The notes: generated from the sequence alone by a model not told the origin. Counted from the first letter of the stretch, positions 30,785-42,727 are shown. The stretch is 64,000 bases of DNA from AC-32 sp035518635 (GCA_035518635.1 DATIXI010000046.1:76722-140721); one strand, 5' to 3'. A program made the numbers and translations.

Positions 30785-33051
30785 CGCGAACCCGCCAGGC
30801 CGAGCGAGCGAAGGGAGAGCAGCCCGCGCAGGCGCTCGAACCGCGTCAGCTGCGAGCGGATCCCGCGCCTGAGCGCGCGGAGGTCGCGGCGCAGCTCCCA
30901 GGCCGCCTCCTCCGCGCTGGCGGCCGGCCCGAAGCGCGCGACCGTCGCGTGCGCACCGCAGGTGCCCGTCTTGACGCCGAGCTCGAGCTCGACGAGCCGC
31001 GTCAGCTCCGAAAGCGTGGCGCTCGCCGGAACGTCGACCTGCTGGTCGCGGAGGATGTCGCGCAGCTCTTTCCTGCAGGCCGTCGCGAGCCGGCGCGGGT
31101 CGCGGGTGAGGTACCGCCCTCGCCGGAGAAGGGTCTTCGCGATCGTGATCGCCGCGGTGACGCACGCGAGCACGAACAGCAGGAGGCCGAGGATCCCCGG
31201 GGTCCGCCAGCCGTGCGACCCCGACGCCGGAATCGTCTCCGGCGTGAGGATGTCGGGCCCTCTCGACGAGCGGACGGCGAAACCGAGCTGCGAGCGGTGT
31301 TTGTCGAACGACTTCAGGCCGTCCTTGCCGGCCAGCACGAGCGCCGCCACCGCCTCGTTGAAGCGCGGCGAGGAGCTCGAGTAGGTGCCCGCGGGGCCGC
31401 CGCGGCCGGGCGTCGGGTCGAACGGGAGCCACCCCCAGCCGCGGAACCAGACCTCGACCCAGGTGTGCGCGTCGTGGTCGGTCACGTCCCACTCCCCGGT
31501 GCGGTTGTCGAACGACCCGCTGTTGAAACCGGCGGCGACGCGCGCGGGGATCCCGAGGTACCGCAGCATCAGCGCCATCGCGCCCGCGAAGTGCTGGCAA
31601 TAGCCCTTGTGCGTCCGCGTCACGAAGTCCACGAGCGGCGGCACTCCGGGCGGGGGCTTCGGCGGGTGCTGGTCGTAGACGAACCCGCCGCCGGTCCGGA
31701 ACCAGCGCTCGAGCGCGACCGCGGCCGCGTACGGGCTCTTTGCTCCGCCTGCGATGCTCCGCGCGCGCTCCTCGAGCGGCCGGAAGGGCTCGATCAGCCG
31801 TCCGCGGTAGTAGGAGTCGAATGTCTCGTCGACCGTCTCCCAGCGGTTCGGGGTCCCGAACGGCGGAAGCGACACGCCCTGCTCGACCTCGAGGTACTTC
31901 CGCCGCATGGTGATGACCGGCGGGTAGATCGCCTTCGAGCGGGCGAGCTGCTCCGGGGTCGGCTCGAGCTCGTAGCTCGTGACGTCGTAGCTGTCCCCGC
32001 GCTGCAGGGCTCTCGACGCGCGCGCGGTTCCCGCCGGGTCGGTGAAGACGAAGCCCAGATCGGGGCTCGTCGTGAACCTGAGCGGGACGCTTGCCCCGGT
32101 CAGGCGATCGTCCGAAAGCCCGACGACCGTGACGTGCTGCTTGACCAGGGCTTTCGACCGGCCCTTGAAGGACGGGAGCAGGCCCGCCTCGCCGAACACC
32201 CCCGTTCCCTCCTGCCCGGACCCGGTGAGAGGGTCTTCCTCCCAGTAGCCGTTGATCACCGAGTTGAGGACGGTCGTGCGCCAGTAGTGAGGCGTCGGCG
32301 AGGCCTGGATCCGAAGGACCGTCGTGGTCTTGCGGGGGAACGTGAGGCCGTTGTAGCGCGAGTCCCAGACGTACGACACCGACACCGGCTTCGACTGGTG
32401 CGTCGTGAGGTCCCACGTCTGCCAGTTCAGGAACGCACGCTTCGCGAGCGCCGGCGAGGTCGAGGCCAGGAGCCCGACCAGGACGACGAGCAGACCGGCG
32501 GCCGGCGCCCAGCCGAGCCTCCGTGGCCGGTCACGCAGGCCGACGAGGAGAACGAGCAGCCCGAGCAGGATCGCGGCGCCGCGGAGGAGGCCGTGCCCTG
32601 AGAGGACCGTCGCCGGCCAGCCGGCGCCCACGAGCAGCGCGAGGGCCGCGAGGCTGGCGCGGCGCGAGGCGACCGCGAGAGCGGCCGCGAGCGCGAACGC
32701 GAACGCCGCCAGGAGGATCACTCCGTGCATGTGCGGATGGAACGCCGCGTTGAACGGCAGGCGCACGTCGTAGAACTCGAGAAACCCCTCCCACGAGCGG
32801 GTGAGCAGGCGTCCGGGCTCGTGCCACCCGAGGCCGAGATGGAACGCCGTCCCCGAAACCACGACGAGCCCGGCGAGTGAGAGGGCGAGACGACCGATCC
32901 AGCCCCCGGCCAGGGCGGGGACGATCGCGAGGAGGAGCACGACCGCCGCCTGCCAGACGCTCGCGCCCGTCTCCAGCCGCAGCCAGCTCCAGACGATCAG
33001 CAGGCCGGCGACGGCCGAGAGCAGAAGCGTCGTGACGCGGCCGCTAGCCAA
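30781..33051 (-). CDS. TgpA-type membrane transglutaminase-like protein
   Basis: The 756-residue protein has about six transmembrane segments in residues 1-210 (DUF3488-like), a long extracytoplasmic region with the transglutaminase core near 455-560, another helix near 620, and a basic cytoplasmic C-terminus. The catalytic triad is visible as Cys in GYCQHFAGAMALMLR, His in DHDAHTWVEVWF and Asp in FDPTPG. TgpA proteins accompany MoxR and DUF58 genes. The natural substrate is not settled. The start TTG 33051 overlaps the DUF58 stop by 8 nt. Confidence 0.92.
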   Translation of the reverse strand: MASGRVTTLLLSAVAGLLIVWSWLRLETGASVWQAAVVLLLAIVPALAGGWIGRLALSLAGLVVVSGTAFHLGLGWHEPGRLLTRSWEGFLEFYDVRLPFNAAFHPHMHGVILLAAFAFALAAALAVASRRASLAALALLVGAGWPATVLSGHGLLRGAAILLGLLVLLVGLRDRPRRLGWAPAAGLLVVLVGLLASTSPALAKRAFLNWQTWDLTTHQSKPVSVSYVWDSRYNGLTFPRKTTTVLRIQASPTPHYWRTTVLNSVINGYWEEDPLTGSGQEGTGVFGEAGLLPSFKGRSKALVKQHVTVVGLSDDRLTGASVPLRFTTSPDLGFVFTDPAGTARASRALQRGDSYDVTSYELEPTPEQLARSKAIYPPVITMRRKYLEVEQGVSLPPFGTPNRWETVDETFDSYYRGRLIEPFRPLEERARSIAGGAKSPYAAAVALERWFRTGGGFVYDQHPPKPPPGVPPLVDFVTRTHKGYCQHFAGAMALMLRYLGIPARVAAGFNSGSFDNRTGEWDVTDHDAHTWVEVWFRGWGWLPFDPTPGRGGPAGTYSSSSPRFNEAVAALVLAGKDGLKSFDKHRSQLGFAVRSSRGPDILTPETIPASGSHGWRTPGILGLLLFVLACVTAAITIAKTLLRRGRYLTRDPRRLATACRKELRDILRDQQVDVPASATLSELTRLVELELGVKTGTCGAHATVARFGPAASAEEAAWELRRDLRALRRGIRSQLTRFERLRGLLSLRSLGLAGSR

Positions 33052-34246
33052 ACGCGGCCTCCCTCGCCGTGTGCGGGCCGAGCTTCGCAGCGAGGTCGTC
33101 TCCCCGGCGGAGCACGGCGACCGGGATCCCAGCAGCCTGCAGCTTGAGCAGGCCCGGGTGGGCGCTGTGCGCCCCCGAGCCGTTCGAGGCGAAGCTGGCC
33201 GAGTCGACGAGGACGAGCGAGACGTGCCGGTGGTGGCCGACCGCCAGGTTCAGGAGCTGCTCGACGAGCGTCGCGGGCAGCGACGCGGTCACGATCGCGA
33301 GCTCGAACGCGCTCCCGCCCCCGCCGTCCTTGTCCACGAGCAGCGCCGCGAGCGGAGGCCCCGGGCCGGGCTCGACGCTCGCCAGGAGGTCGAGCGCCTG
33401 TCGCCAGTCGCGGTCGGCGGAGCGTGTTCGCCGCTGCTCGACGCGGGCCGAGTTCGCGAGCAGCACCGCCCGCCGGCCGCGGCGCGCATGGGCCAGGAGG
33501 ATCGAGCCCGCGGCGCGCACCTGCACCTCGAAGCTCTCGCCCACGACAGCGGACGGGTCGACGTCGAGCACGACCGCGACCTCGTTGCGGGGCGAGTCCT
33601 CGAGCTCCTTGACCATCAGCTGCCCGCGCTTGGCGGTCGAGCGCCAATGCACCTTCCGGAGCGACTCGCCCTGCTCGTACTCGCGCACGCTGTGCAGATC
33701 GAACCCGGCCGGGCGCCGCAGGAGCAGCCGCTTGCCGTCGTGCGCCGATGCGCCGGACTCGGAGAAGAGCCGATCGAGCTCGACCAGCCGCGGGTAGACG
33801 AGCAGCGCGCCCGGGGCCTCCAGCGGCTCCTCGATCCGGTCGAGGCCGAGCGGGTCCTCGATCACGATCGTGCTCTCCTCGAAGACGTACCTGCCGCGGG
33901 GCAGGCTCTCCAGGACGTACGACGATCCACGCCGCATCGGCAGCGGGGTCTCCCGTTCCCCGAGCTTTGCAATTCGCTCGCGGAGGAGGACGGTCGAGGG
34001 CAGATAGCCCCGGCTGCGCTTCAGCTCGAGCCGCACCTTGACGTCGTCGCCCTCGTGCCGCTCGACCTCGGGCAGGCGGCGCCTCAGCTCCGCCGGGCTG
34101 CTCGCGAGTCGCGTCCACAGCCGCGCGATCAGGACTGCGGCCAGGAGGCCGAGCGCGACCGGGTAGAGCGGCGTCGAGCCGAAGGCCCAGGCGGCGAGGT
34201 AGGTCGCGCAGCCGAGCGCCAGCGCGAGCCGTCCCCTGCTGGTCAC
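33044..34246 (-). CDS. DUF58 domain protein
   Basis: The 400-residue protein has two N-terminal hydrophobic segments (LALALGCATYLAAWAFG and YPVALGLLAAVLIARLW) and the DUF58 core with RRPAGFDLHSVREYEQGESLRKVHWRSTAKRGQL split across the motif near 205-240. A von Willebrand A-like second half follows (VAVVLDVDPSAVVGESF). These proteins work with MoxR AAA+ ATPases as chaperone-like systems. The GTG start overlaps the moxR stop by 4 nt. Confidence 0.92.
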   Translation of the reverse strand: MTSRGRLALALGCATYLAAWAFGSTPLYPVALGLLAAVLIARLWTRLASSPAELRRRLPEVERHEGDDVKVRLELKRSRGYLPSTVLLRERIAKLGERETPLPMRRGSSYVLESLPRGRYVFEESTIVIEDPLGLDRIEEPLEAPGALLVYPRLVELDRLFSESGASAHDGKRLLLRRPAGFDLHSVREYEQGESLRKVHWRSTAKRGQLMVKELEDSPRNEVAVVLDVDPSAVVGESFEVQVRAAGSILLAHARRGRRAVLLANSARVEQRRTRSADRDWRQALDLLASVEPGPGPPLAALLVDKDGGGGSAFELAIVTASLPATLVEQLLNLAVGHHRHVSLVLVDSASFASNGSGAHSAHPGLLKLQAAGIPVAVLRRGDDLAAKLGPHTAREAAFG

Positions 34247-35223
34247 AGCGGAACCGGCGTGTGCTCGAGCGCCTCGCGGACGAGGTCGGCGCCCGAGAGC
34301 CCTGCGGCGCGCGCCTCCGGAGCGAGGATCAGACGGTGCCCGAGCACGGGCTCGGCGCAGGCCTTGACGTCGTCCGGCGAGACGAACTCGCGGCCGTCCG
34401 CGAGCGCTTTCGCCTTCGCCACTCGAAGGAGCGCGATCCCCGACCGCGGGCTCGCGCCGAGGTAGAGCCGCGCGTCCGAGCGCGTCTGTTGCAGGAGGGC
34501 CACGACGTAGTGGTTGACGCTCTCCTCGACGAACACGGCGGCCGCCTCGGCGATCAGCGCGCGCACCTCCTCTGCGCTCGCCACGGGCCGGAGCGAGTCG
34601 AGCGGCGGCTCGCCCGTCTGCTCGGTCAGCATCCGAGCCTCCTCGGGCAGCGGCGGGTAGCCGATCTCGACGCGCAGTGTGAAGCGGTCGAGCTGTGCCT
34701 CGGGGAGCGGATAAGTGCCCTCGTACTCGATCGGGTTCTGCGTCGCCATCACCACGAACGGCCGCGCCAGCTCGTAGGTGACCCCGTCGACGGTGACCTG
34801 GTTCTCCTGCATGCACTCGAGCAGCGCGGCCTGCGTCTTCGGTGAGGCGCGGTTGATCTCGTCGACGAGCACGAAGTTCGCGAACACCGGGCCCGGGCGG
34901 AACTCGAACTCGTTCGTCTTCTGGCTGAAGACGTTGACGCCGGTCACGTCGGAGGGGAGCAGGTCGGGCGTGAACTGGATGCGGGAGAACGAGCAGTCGA
35001 CCGAGCGCGCGAGCGCCTTGGCCAGCATCGTCTTCCCCACGCCCGGGAAGTCCTCGATGATCAGATGGCCCTCCGCGACGAGGCAGAGGACGACGAGGCG
35101 AAGCGTCTCCACAGGGGCCCGCACGACGAGGGCGAGGTTCTCGGTGATCCGCCGGACAGCGTCCGTCGCGGTGGCTCCGGAGCTCGCGGGCTCGCGCTCC
35201 GCGTTGACCGCGCGCTCGTCCAC
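34243..35223 (-). CDS. MoxR-family AAA+ ATPase
   Basis: The 326-residue AAA+ protein has Walker A DFPGVGKTMLAKALA near 59, Walker B VLVDEINRASPKTQAALLE, sensor motif VMATQNPIEYEGTYPLPEAQLDRF, and the small domain ending with DVKACAEPVLGHRLIL. MoxR ATPases assist assembly or activation of partner enzymes, usually with the DUF58 and transglutaminase proteins encoded next to them, as here. The GTG start shares one base with the coaBC TAG stop, linking this complex to coenzyme A synthesis genes in one transcript. Confidence 0.96.
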   Translation of the reverse strand: MDERAVNAEREPASSGATATDAVRRITENLALVVRAPVETLRLVVLCLVAEGHLIIEDFPGVGKTMLAKALARSVDCSFSRIQFTPDLLPSDVTGVNVFSQKTNEFEFRPGPVFANFVLVDEINRASPKTQAALLECMQENQVTVDGVTYELARPFVVMATQNPIEYEGTYPLPEAQLDRFTLRVEIGYPPLPEEARMLTEQTGEPPLDSLRPVASAEEVRALIAEAAAVFVEESVNHYVVALLQQTRSDARLYLGASPRSGIALLRVAKAKALADGREFVSPDDVKACAEPVLGHRLILAPEARAAGLSGADLVREALEHTPVPL

Positions 35224-36389
35224 TAGCGGACCTCCCCCAGTCGTTCCGCCACCTCGTCGAGGATCACCGCGGCTATCCGCTCCTTGGGCGCCTTCTCGAC
35301 GTGGCGCTCTCCGCCGGCCGACACGAGCACGACCTCGTTGTCGGCCGAGTCGAAGCCGACGTCGTCGCGGGCGACGTCGTTGAACACGACCAGGTCGACG
35401 CGCTTAGCAGCGAGCTTCTCGCGCGCCCGCTCGAGCCCTCGCTCGCCGCGGTCGGCCGCGAAGCCCACAAGAACGCTGCGCGTCGCAGGATCCCGGCGCT
35501 CTCCGAGCTCGCGGAGCACGTCGGTGGTCGGCTCGAGCGTGACGGTCCAGGAGTCGCCGTCCTTCGGCCGTTTCCCCTGCTCGGGCTCGGCCGGGCGGTA
35601 GTCGGCGACGGCCGCGGCCATTAGGACGACGTCGGCGTCTCCCCGTGCGAGCGTCTCCCGGGCCACGTCCTCGGCGGTCGGGGCAGGCACCACGTCCACG
35701 CCTACGGGAGGCGGCACGGAAAGGTTCGCGGCGACGAGCGTCACCTCCGCCCCACGCCGGCGCGCCTCGGCGGCCAGCGCGGCACCCATCCGGCCCGACG
35801 ACCGATTGCCCAGGAAGCGAACCGCGTCGAGCGGCTCGCGCGTGCCTCCCGCGGTGACGAGCACGCTCCGGCCCCGCAGCTGCTCGCGCTTCTCCAGCAG
35901 CGAGCGACACCGCTCGAAGATCGCCTCGGGCTCGCTCATCCGCCCGACTCCGATGTCGCCCTCGGCCGTGTCGCCCTCCTCGGGCCCGATCAGCTCGACC
36001 CCGCGGCGCCTCAGCGCCTCGGCGTTGTCGCGGGTCGCCGGGTGCGCCCACATCCCCGGGTTCATCGCCGGCGCGACGACCACCGGCCCGTCGAAGGCGA
36101 GCGCGGTCTGCGTGAGGACGTTGTCGGCGAGGCCCTGCGCGAGCTTGGCGAGCGTGTTGGCCGAGAGCGGCGCGACCACCAGCAGGTCGGCCTCGACGAG
36201 GTGCGGATAGAGCTCGCGCGGCATCTCGCGCCGCGCCAATGCCTCGAACGTGTGCGCCGTGACGAACCGCTCGGCCTCGGGGGTCAGGATCGGCGTCACC
36301 TCGTGCTCGGAGCGCACGAACAGCCGCGTCAGCTCGCACGCCTTGTAGGCGGCGATCCCGCCTGTCACCCCGAGGAGCACGCGTGCCAC
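35223..36389 (-). CDS. coaBC: bifunctional phosphopantothenoylcysteine decarboxylase / phosphopantothenate-cysteine ligase
   Basis: CoaBC carries out two consecutive steps of coenzyme A synthesis. The 388-residue protein has the FMN decarboxylase domain first (LLGVTGGIAAYKACELTRLF; VVAPAMNPGMWAHPAT) and the ligase domain second (VLVTAGGTREPLDAVRFLGNRSSG region, RMGAALA; VVFNDVARDDVGF). I place the start at GTG 36389, 6 nt after CACAAT, which gives MARVLLGVTGG; GTG 36395 is also possible. In most actinobacteria coaBC follows rpoZ directly; here a cupredoxin gene lies between. Confidence 0.97.
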   Translation of the reverse strand: MARVLLGVTGGIAAYKACELTRLFVRSEHEVTPILTPEAERFVTAHTFEALARREMPRELYPHLVEADLLVVAPLSANTLAKLAQGLADNVLTQTALAFDGPVVVAPAMNPGMWAHPATRDNAEALRRRGVELIGPEEGDTAEGDIGVGRMSEPEAIFERCRSLLEKREQLRGRSVLVTAGGTREPLDAVRFLGNRSSGRMGAALAAEARRRGAEVTLVAANLSVPPPVGVDVVPAPTAEDVARETLARGDADVVLMAAAVADYRPAEPEQGKRPKDGDSWTVTLEPTTDVLRELGERRDPATRSVLVGFAADRGERGLERAREKLAAKRVDLVVFNDVARDDVGFDSADNEVVLVSAGGERHVEKAPKERIAAVILDEVAERLGEVR

Positions 36390-36395
36390 GATCAC

Positions 36396-36401
36396 ATTGT
36401 G
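36396..36401 (-). promoter_or_regulatory. possible -10 (CACAAT) for coaBC operon
   Basis: CACAAT on the minus strand, 6 nt before GTG 36389; fits the leaderless pattern seen at other genes. No -35 match. Confidence 0.35.
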
Positions 36402-36468
36402 CCCCGAGCGCGCAAAACCGCGACGGCGCCGAGCCCGTACTCCCCGCGTCACGCAGAAAGGAGACCGG

Positions 36469-36846
36469 ATGAAGAAGACCTACGCAGTGATCATCGCGCT
36501 CTGCATCGCGCCGCCGCTCGTGCTCGCGGGGACAGCCTTCGCCAAGGGCTCGTCGGCGCCGAAGCTGAAGGGCGTCGTCGGGCCCGGCTTCACGATCTCG
36601 CTGAAGAAGGGCGGGAAGAAGGTGAAGCAGCTGAAGGCCGGCCGCTACACGTTCGTCATCACGGACCGCTCGTCCATCCACGACTTCACGCTCGAGCAGG
36701 AGAAGGGCGGAACGTTCGAGAAGCACCTGACGAAGGTCCCCCAGACGGGGACCGTCACGAAGACGATCACTCTCAAGAAGGGCAAGTGGAAGTACTACTG
36801 CTCTGCCCACGAGGACGAGATGTTCGGCTTCTTCAAGGTGACCTGA
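36469..36846 (+). CDS. secreted cupredoxin (plastocyanin-like copper protein)
   Basis: The 125-residue protein has a signal peptide (MKKTYAVIIALCIAPPLVLA, cut likely after AFA at residue 25) and a single cupredoxin domain. The type-1 copper ligands are visible as His in SSIHDFTL and the C-terminal group CSAHEDEM (Cys, His, Met), after GKWKYYC. Lysine-rich strands (KKGGKKVKQLKAG) make it strongly basic. It may carry electrons or bind copper outside the cell. ATG 36469 has AAAGGAG 6 nt upstream. It sits alone between coaBC and rpoZ, ending at a hairpin. Confidence 0.9.
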   Translation: MKKTYAVIIALCIAPPLVLAGTAFAKGSSAPKLKGVVGPGFTISLKKGGKKVKQLKAGRYTFVITDRSSIHDFTLEQEKGGTFEKHLTKVPQTGTVTKTITLKKGKWKYYCSAHEDEMFGFFKVT

Positions 36847-36852
36847 GCCGGA

Positions 36853-36874
36853 GCGGCCGCCTTCGGGCGGCCGT
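36853..36874. terminator. hairpin with TTCG tetraloop between cupredoxin and rpoZ
   Basis: A 9-bp stem (36853-36861 with 36866-36874) closed by a TTCG loop lies between the convergent stops at 36846 and 36900. It lacks a U-tract but is very stable. Confidence 0.6.
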
Positions 36875-36899
36875 CTCACCTCCCGGTAGCGGGCGAAAG

Positions 36900-37130
36900 C
36901 TACTTGGCGTACGAGTACTTGATCTTGCCCTCTTGGATCTCCTCGAGGGACATCGTCAAGTAGTTCTTCGAGCGCGACTCCACAAGCGGCGGCAGCACCT
37001 GGTCGAAGGTGCCCTCGCCGAGCTGGTGGTGGTAGTTGTTGATCTGCCGCGCGCGCTTGGCCGCGACGATCACCAGCGCGTAGCGGGAATCGACCTGCTC
37101 GAGGAGCTCGTCAACGCGAGGATGGATCAC
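36900..37130 (-). CDS. rpoZ: RNA polymerase omega subunit
   Basis: The 76-residue product matches omega: PRVDELLEQVDSRYALVIVAAKRARQINNYH followed by VESRSKNYLTMSLEEIQEGKIKY in segments. Omega stabilises the beta' subunit of RNA polymerase. The GTG start is 15 nt after the gmk stop, so gmk-rpoZ are cotranscribed, the usual bacterial arrangement. Confidence 0.96.
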   Translation of the reverse strand: MIHPRVDELLEQVDSRYALVIVAAKRARQINNYHHQLGEGTFDQVLPPLVESRSKNYLTMSLEEIQEGKIKYSYAK

Positions 37131-37145
37131 GGCCGCGAATCCTAC

Positions 37146-37739
37146 CTACGAGCGCAACTCGGCCCGGACAATCGTCTCCAGCTCGGCCAGCGCCCGGTCC
37201 AGGTCGTCGTTCACGATCCGGTGCCCGAACTCCGATTCGAGCTGGAGCTGACGCTCGGCCACGTCCAGGCGCTCGTCGATCTCGCCCTCGCTCTCGGTCG
37301 CCCGCGCGCGGAGCCTGCGCTCGAGCTCCTCCTTGCTGGGCGCCGTGACGAAGATCGTGACCGCGCCGGGCACCCGGTCACGAACCGCGAGCGCCCCCCC
37401 GGTCTCGATCTCGAGCAGCGGCGCCCGGCCGTGCCCGCGGATCCGGTCGAGCTCCGACCACAGCGTCCCCGACCGGTAGCCCTCGCCCCAGGGCAGCGCG
37501 ACGTGCTCGAGGAAGTCGTCCGCCGCCAGCCTCCTGTCGAACTCGTCCTCCGAGATGAACCAGTAGTCGCGGCCGTCCTCCTCGCCGGGCCGCCGTGGCC
37601 GGGTCGTCGCCGAGATCGCGAGCTCGAGCTCCGGCACGCGCTGGACGAGGAGCGTTGCGAGTGTGCTCTTTCCCTCCCCCGAGGTGCCGGTGATGACGAA
37701 GACCGGCTTCTGCGACGCCTCAGCGGTTGAAGAGGCCAA
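37146..37739 (-). CDS. gmk: guanylate kinase
   Basis: Gmk phosphorylates GMP to GDP. The 197-residue protein has the P-loop as GTSGEGKSTL (family GPSGxGKST, with Thr for Pro), the GMP-binding SATTRPRRPGEEDGRDYWF and the lid with VTIFVTAPSKEELERRLRAR, then NDDLDRA. Only a TTG at 37739 gives a start before the P-loop in this frame; it overlaps the mihF stop by 20 nt, with GGAG a few bases upstream. Confidence 0.96.
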   Translation of the reverse strand: MASSTAEASQKPVFVITGTSGEGKSTLATLLVQRVPELELAISATTRPRRPGEEDGRDYWFISEDEFDRRLAADDFLEHVALPWGEGYRSGTLWSELDRIRGHGRAPLLEIETGGALAVRDRVPGAVTIFVTAPSKEELERRLRARATESEGEIDERLDVAERQLQLESEFGHRIVNDDLDRALAELETIVRAELRS

Positions 37740-38052
37740 TCAGCTCCGCCCGCTGGCGATCAGAGAGACCGCCGACCGTCTTCGACTGGCTGATACGGCA
37801 CTGGTTCAGGAACCGGGCGGCTTTCACGCGGCCGAACTTCGGCACGGCCATGAGCATGTCGAACACCTTCGCCGTCGAGACGTACTCCGGCGGATCCTCG
37901 AGGATCTCCTCGATCCGGACGTCGCCGGACTTGAGGTCCTTCTTCAGCCGGGCGCGGCGAACGCGGATGTCGTTCGCCCGCTTGAGCGCCTCCATCCTTT
38001 GGTCGAGAGAGCGAAGCGGCGCCTGGGCTTGAGTTTTCACGGCGGCGGCCAC
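37720..38052 (-). CDS. mihF: actinobacterial integration host factor (mIHF)
   Basis: The 110-residue nucleoid protein matches the actinobacterial mIHF type (helix-two-turn-helix, unrelated to HU): LKRANDIRVRRARLKKDLKSGDVRIEEIL, then VFDMLMAVPKFGRVKAARFL and GGLSDRQRAELIGLF in segments. It bends DNA and supports replication and nucleoid structure. The gene lies between pyrD and gmk, its usual place. I chose GTG 38052 because a TTGACC/TAGTAT promoter ends 8 nt before it; GTG 38040 is an alternative. The frame also extends to 38088, but that would start inside the -35. Confidence 0.93.
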   Translation of the reverse strand: MAAAVKTQAQAPLRSLDQRMEALKRANDIRVRRARLKKDLKSGDVRIEEILEDPPEYVSTAKVFDMLMAVPKFGRVKAARFLNQCRISQSKTVGGLSDRQRAELIGLFNR

Positions 38053-38060
38053 GGCGGGGG

Positions 38061-38088
38061 ATACTAACAAGACCGGAGCCTCGGTCAA
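38061..38088 (-). promoter_or_regulatory. mihF-gmk-rpoZ promoter
   Basis: Minus-strand TTGACC (38083-38088) and TAGTAT (38061-38066) are spaced by 16 nt, 8 nt before the GTG start of mihF. This is one of the two best sigma-70-type promoters in the window and implies a leaderless mihF mRNA starting just after pyrD. Confidence 0.65.
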
Positions 38089-38099
38089 CCCACCATATT

Positions 38100-39002
38100 T
38101 CAGCCTGTATGCAGGGTTTTTTCGAGGACAACCCTCGATGTCGAATCGAGGGTTGATGCCTCGCTCCCCTGTGCGACCGCGACGGCGTTGTCAGGATCGA
38201 CAAAGCCGCGGGCCGCCAGCTCGACCTCCAGCTCACCCCGGATCCGGGCGGGCGCGCCGGGATCGGCGAACAGGACCGTGCCGAGCGCGACGTCGTTCGC
38301 GCCGACCGCGAGGAGCTCGAGCACGTCGCGGCCGGAGGCCACTCCGCCCATGCCGACGATGGGCAACTTCGTCGCGCGGCGGCAGGCGTACACGGCCGCG
38401 AGCGCGATCGGGCGAAGCGCCGGGCCCGAGAGGCCGCCCGCGCCTCGCGCGAGCACCGGCCGAAGCGTGCGCTCGTCCAGCGCGAGGCCCTTGATCGTGT
38501 TCACGAGGCTGAGCCCATCGGCTCCGGAGGCCTCTGCGGCCCGCGCGGTCTCCGCAACATCGGTCGCCGCCGGCGAGAGCTTGGCGTAGAGCGGTTTCGT
38601 CGTCGCCGCGCGGGCCAGGGCGACGGTCTCGGCGACGCTTTCCGGCACCTCGTCGACGTTCGGGCACGAGAGGTTCAGCTCGATCACGTCGACCTCCGGT
38701 CGGCCTTCGAGCTTCGAGCAGAGCTCGGCGAAATCGGTCGCCTCGAAGCCGCCCACCGAGACCCAGAGCGGGAGCCCGAGCTCCGCGAGCCGGGGCAGGT
38801 AGTCGGCGAGGAAGCGGTCGATCCCCGGGTTGGCGAGGCCGATCGCGTTCAGCATCCCGACGTCGGTCTCGGCGATGCGGACCGGCGTGTTCCCTTCGCG
38901 CGGGAGCGGTGTCACTGTCTTCGTCACGAACGCGTCGAGCTCGCGCGCGACCTCGGGCGCGACGAGTGCGTCCAGGCAGCCGCTGGCATTAAGCAGCCGC
39001 AT
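38100..39002 (-). CDS. pyrD: dihydroorotate dehydrogenase, class 1B catalytic subunit
   Basis: This enzyme oxidises dihydroorotate to orotate using FMN and passes electrons to the PyrK partner. The 300-residue protein has the catalytic Cys in ELNLSCPNVDEV, the FMN-binding AKLSPAATDVAETA and NTIKGLALD, and GMGGVASGRDVLELL. Cys as the active base plus the adjacent pyrK identify class 1B (NAD+-dependent). The ATG lies 14 nt inside the pyrK end. The last 20 codons include a strong inverted repeat at 38129-38155. Confidence 0.96.
   Translation of the reverse strand: MRLLNASGCLDALVAPEVARELDAFVTKTVTPLPREGNTPVRIAETDVGMLNAIGLANPGIDRFLADYLPRLAELGLPLWVSVGGFEATDFAELCSKLEGRPEVDVIELNLSCPNVDEVPESVAETVALARAATTKPLYAKLSPAATDVAETARAAEASGADGLSLVNTIKGLALDERTLRPVLARGAGGLSGPALRPIALAAVYACRRATKLPIVGMGGVASGRDVLELLAVGANDVALGTVLFADPGAPARIRGELEVELAARGFVDPDNAVAVAQGSEASTLDSTSRVVLEKTLHTG
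38129..38155. repeat. 11-bp perfect inverted repeat inside the pyrD 3' end
   Basis: CAACCCTCGAT (38129-38139) and ATCGAGGGTTG (38145-38155) are separated by 5 nt. A third partial copy TCGAGG at 38122-38127 could pair with CCTCGA in competition. It lies in coding sequence 40-60 nt before the mihF promoter. Confidence 0.7.
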
Positions 39003-39631
39003 GCAGTACCGGCCCTTCCACGCAGAGGCGCTTGAGCTCCCCGTCGATCTCGACCACGCAGCCGTAGCACGCGCCGAAGCCGCAGGCCATCGGCGCCTCC
39101 CACGCGAGCTGGGCGTGCGGGGACAGCCGCCGGACCGCCTCGAGCATGGCCTCCGGTCCGCACGCGAGGACGTCGTGGCCGGGCGCCATGATCTCCGTCA
39201 CGAGCACCGGCTCGAGCACGACCTCCGCGTTCGGAACCAGCTCCGCGGCCTCGGCGTGCCAGGAGCTCCGGAAGCCGAGCACCGCGGGCGGGCCGCCGAG
39301 CCTCTCGGAGAGGTACGGGAACGGCGCGACGCCGATCCCGCCGCCGACGAGCAGCGGGCGCTCGACGTCCAGCCGGAACCCGTTGCCGAGCGGCCCGAGG
39401 ATCGCGAGCCGGTCGCCCGGCTCGAGCGAGCAGACCGCGCGCGTTCCATGCCCGATCGGGTCGATCAGGAATCCGAGCTCACCCTTCGGGGCGACGCAGA
39501 GGCTCATCGGCCGCGGCAGCAGCCTGCCGGGCGCCTCGAGCATGAAGAGCTGCCCCGGGATCCCGGGCTCGAGCCCGCCCCGGTCGACGCGGAGCAGTGT
39601 GTACGGCCCGACGGCCTCGGTCGCGGTGACG

Positions 39632-39654
<23 letters not shown>
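38989..39654 (-). CDS. pyrK: dihydroorotate dehydrogenase electron transfer subunit
   Basis: PyrK carries FAD and a [2Fe-2S] cluster and links PyrD to NAD+. The 221-residue protein has the flavin-binding RPMSLCVA and GTRAVCSLEPGD, the nucleotide-binding LLVGGGIGVAPFPYLSERL, and the cluster ligands as CGFGACYGC plus the last Cys in KRLCVEGPV. ATG 39654 begins at the family N-terminus and lies 23 nt inside the carB end; the frame runs further upstream without homology. Confidence 0.95.
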
Positions 39655-42710
<3,056 letters not shown>

Positions 42711-42727
<17 letters not shown>

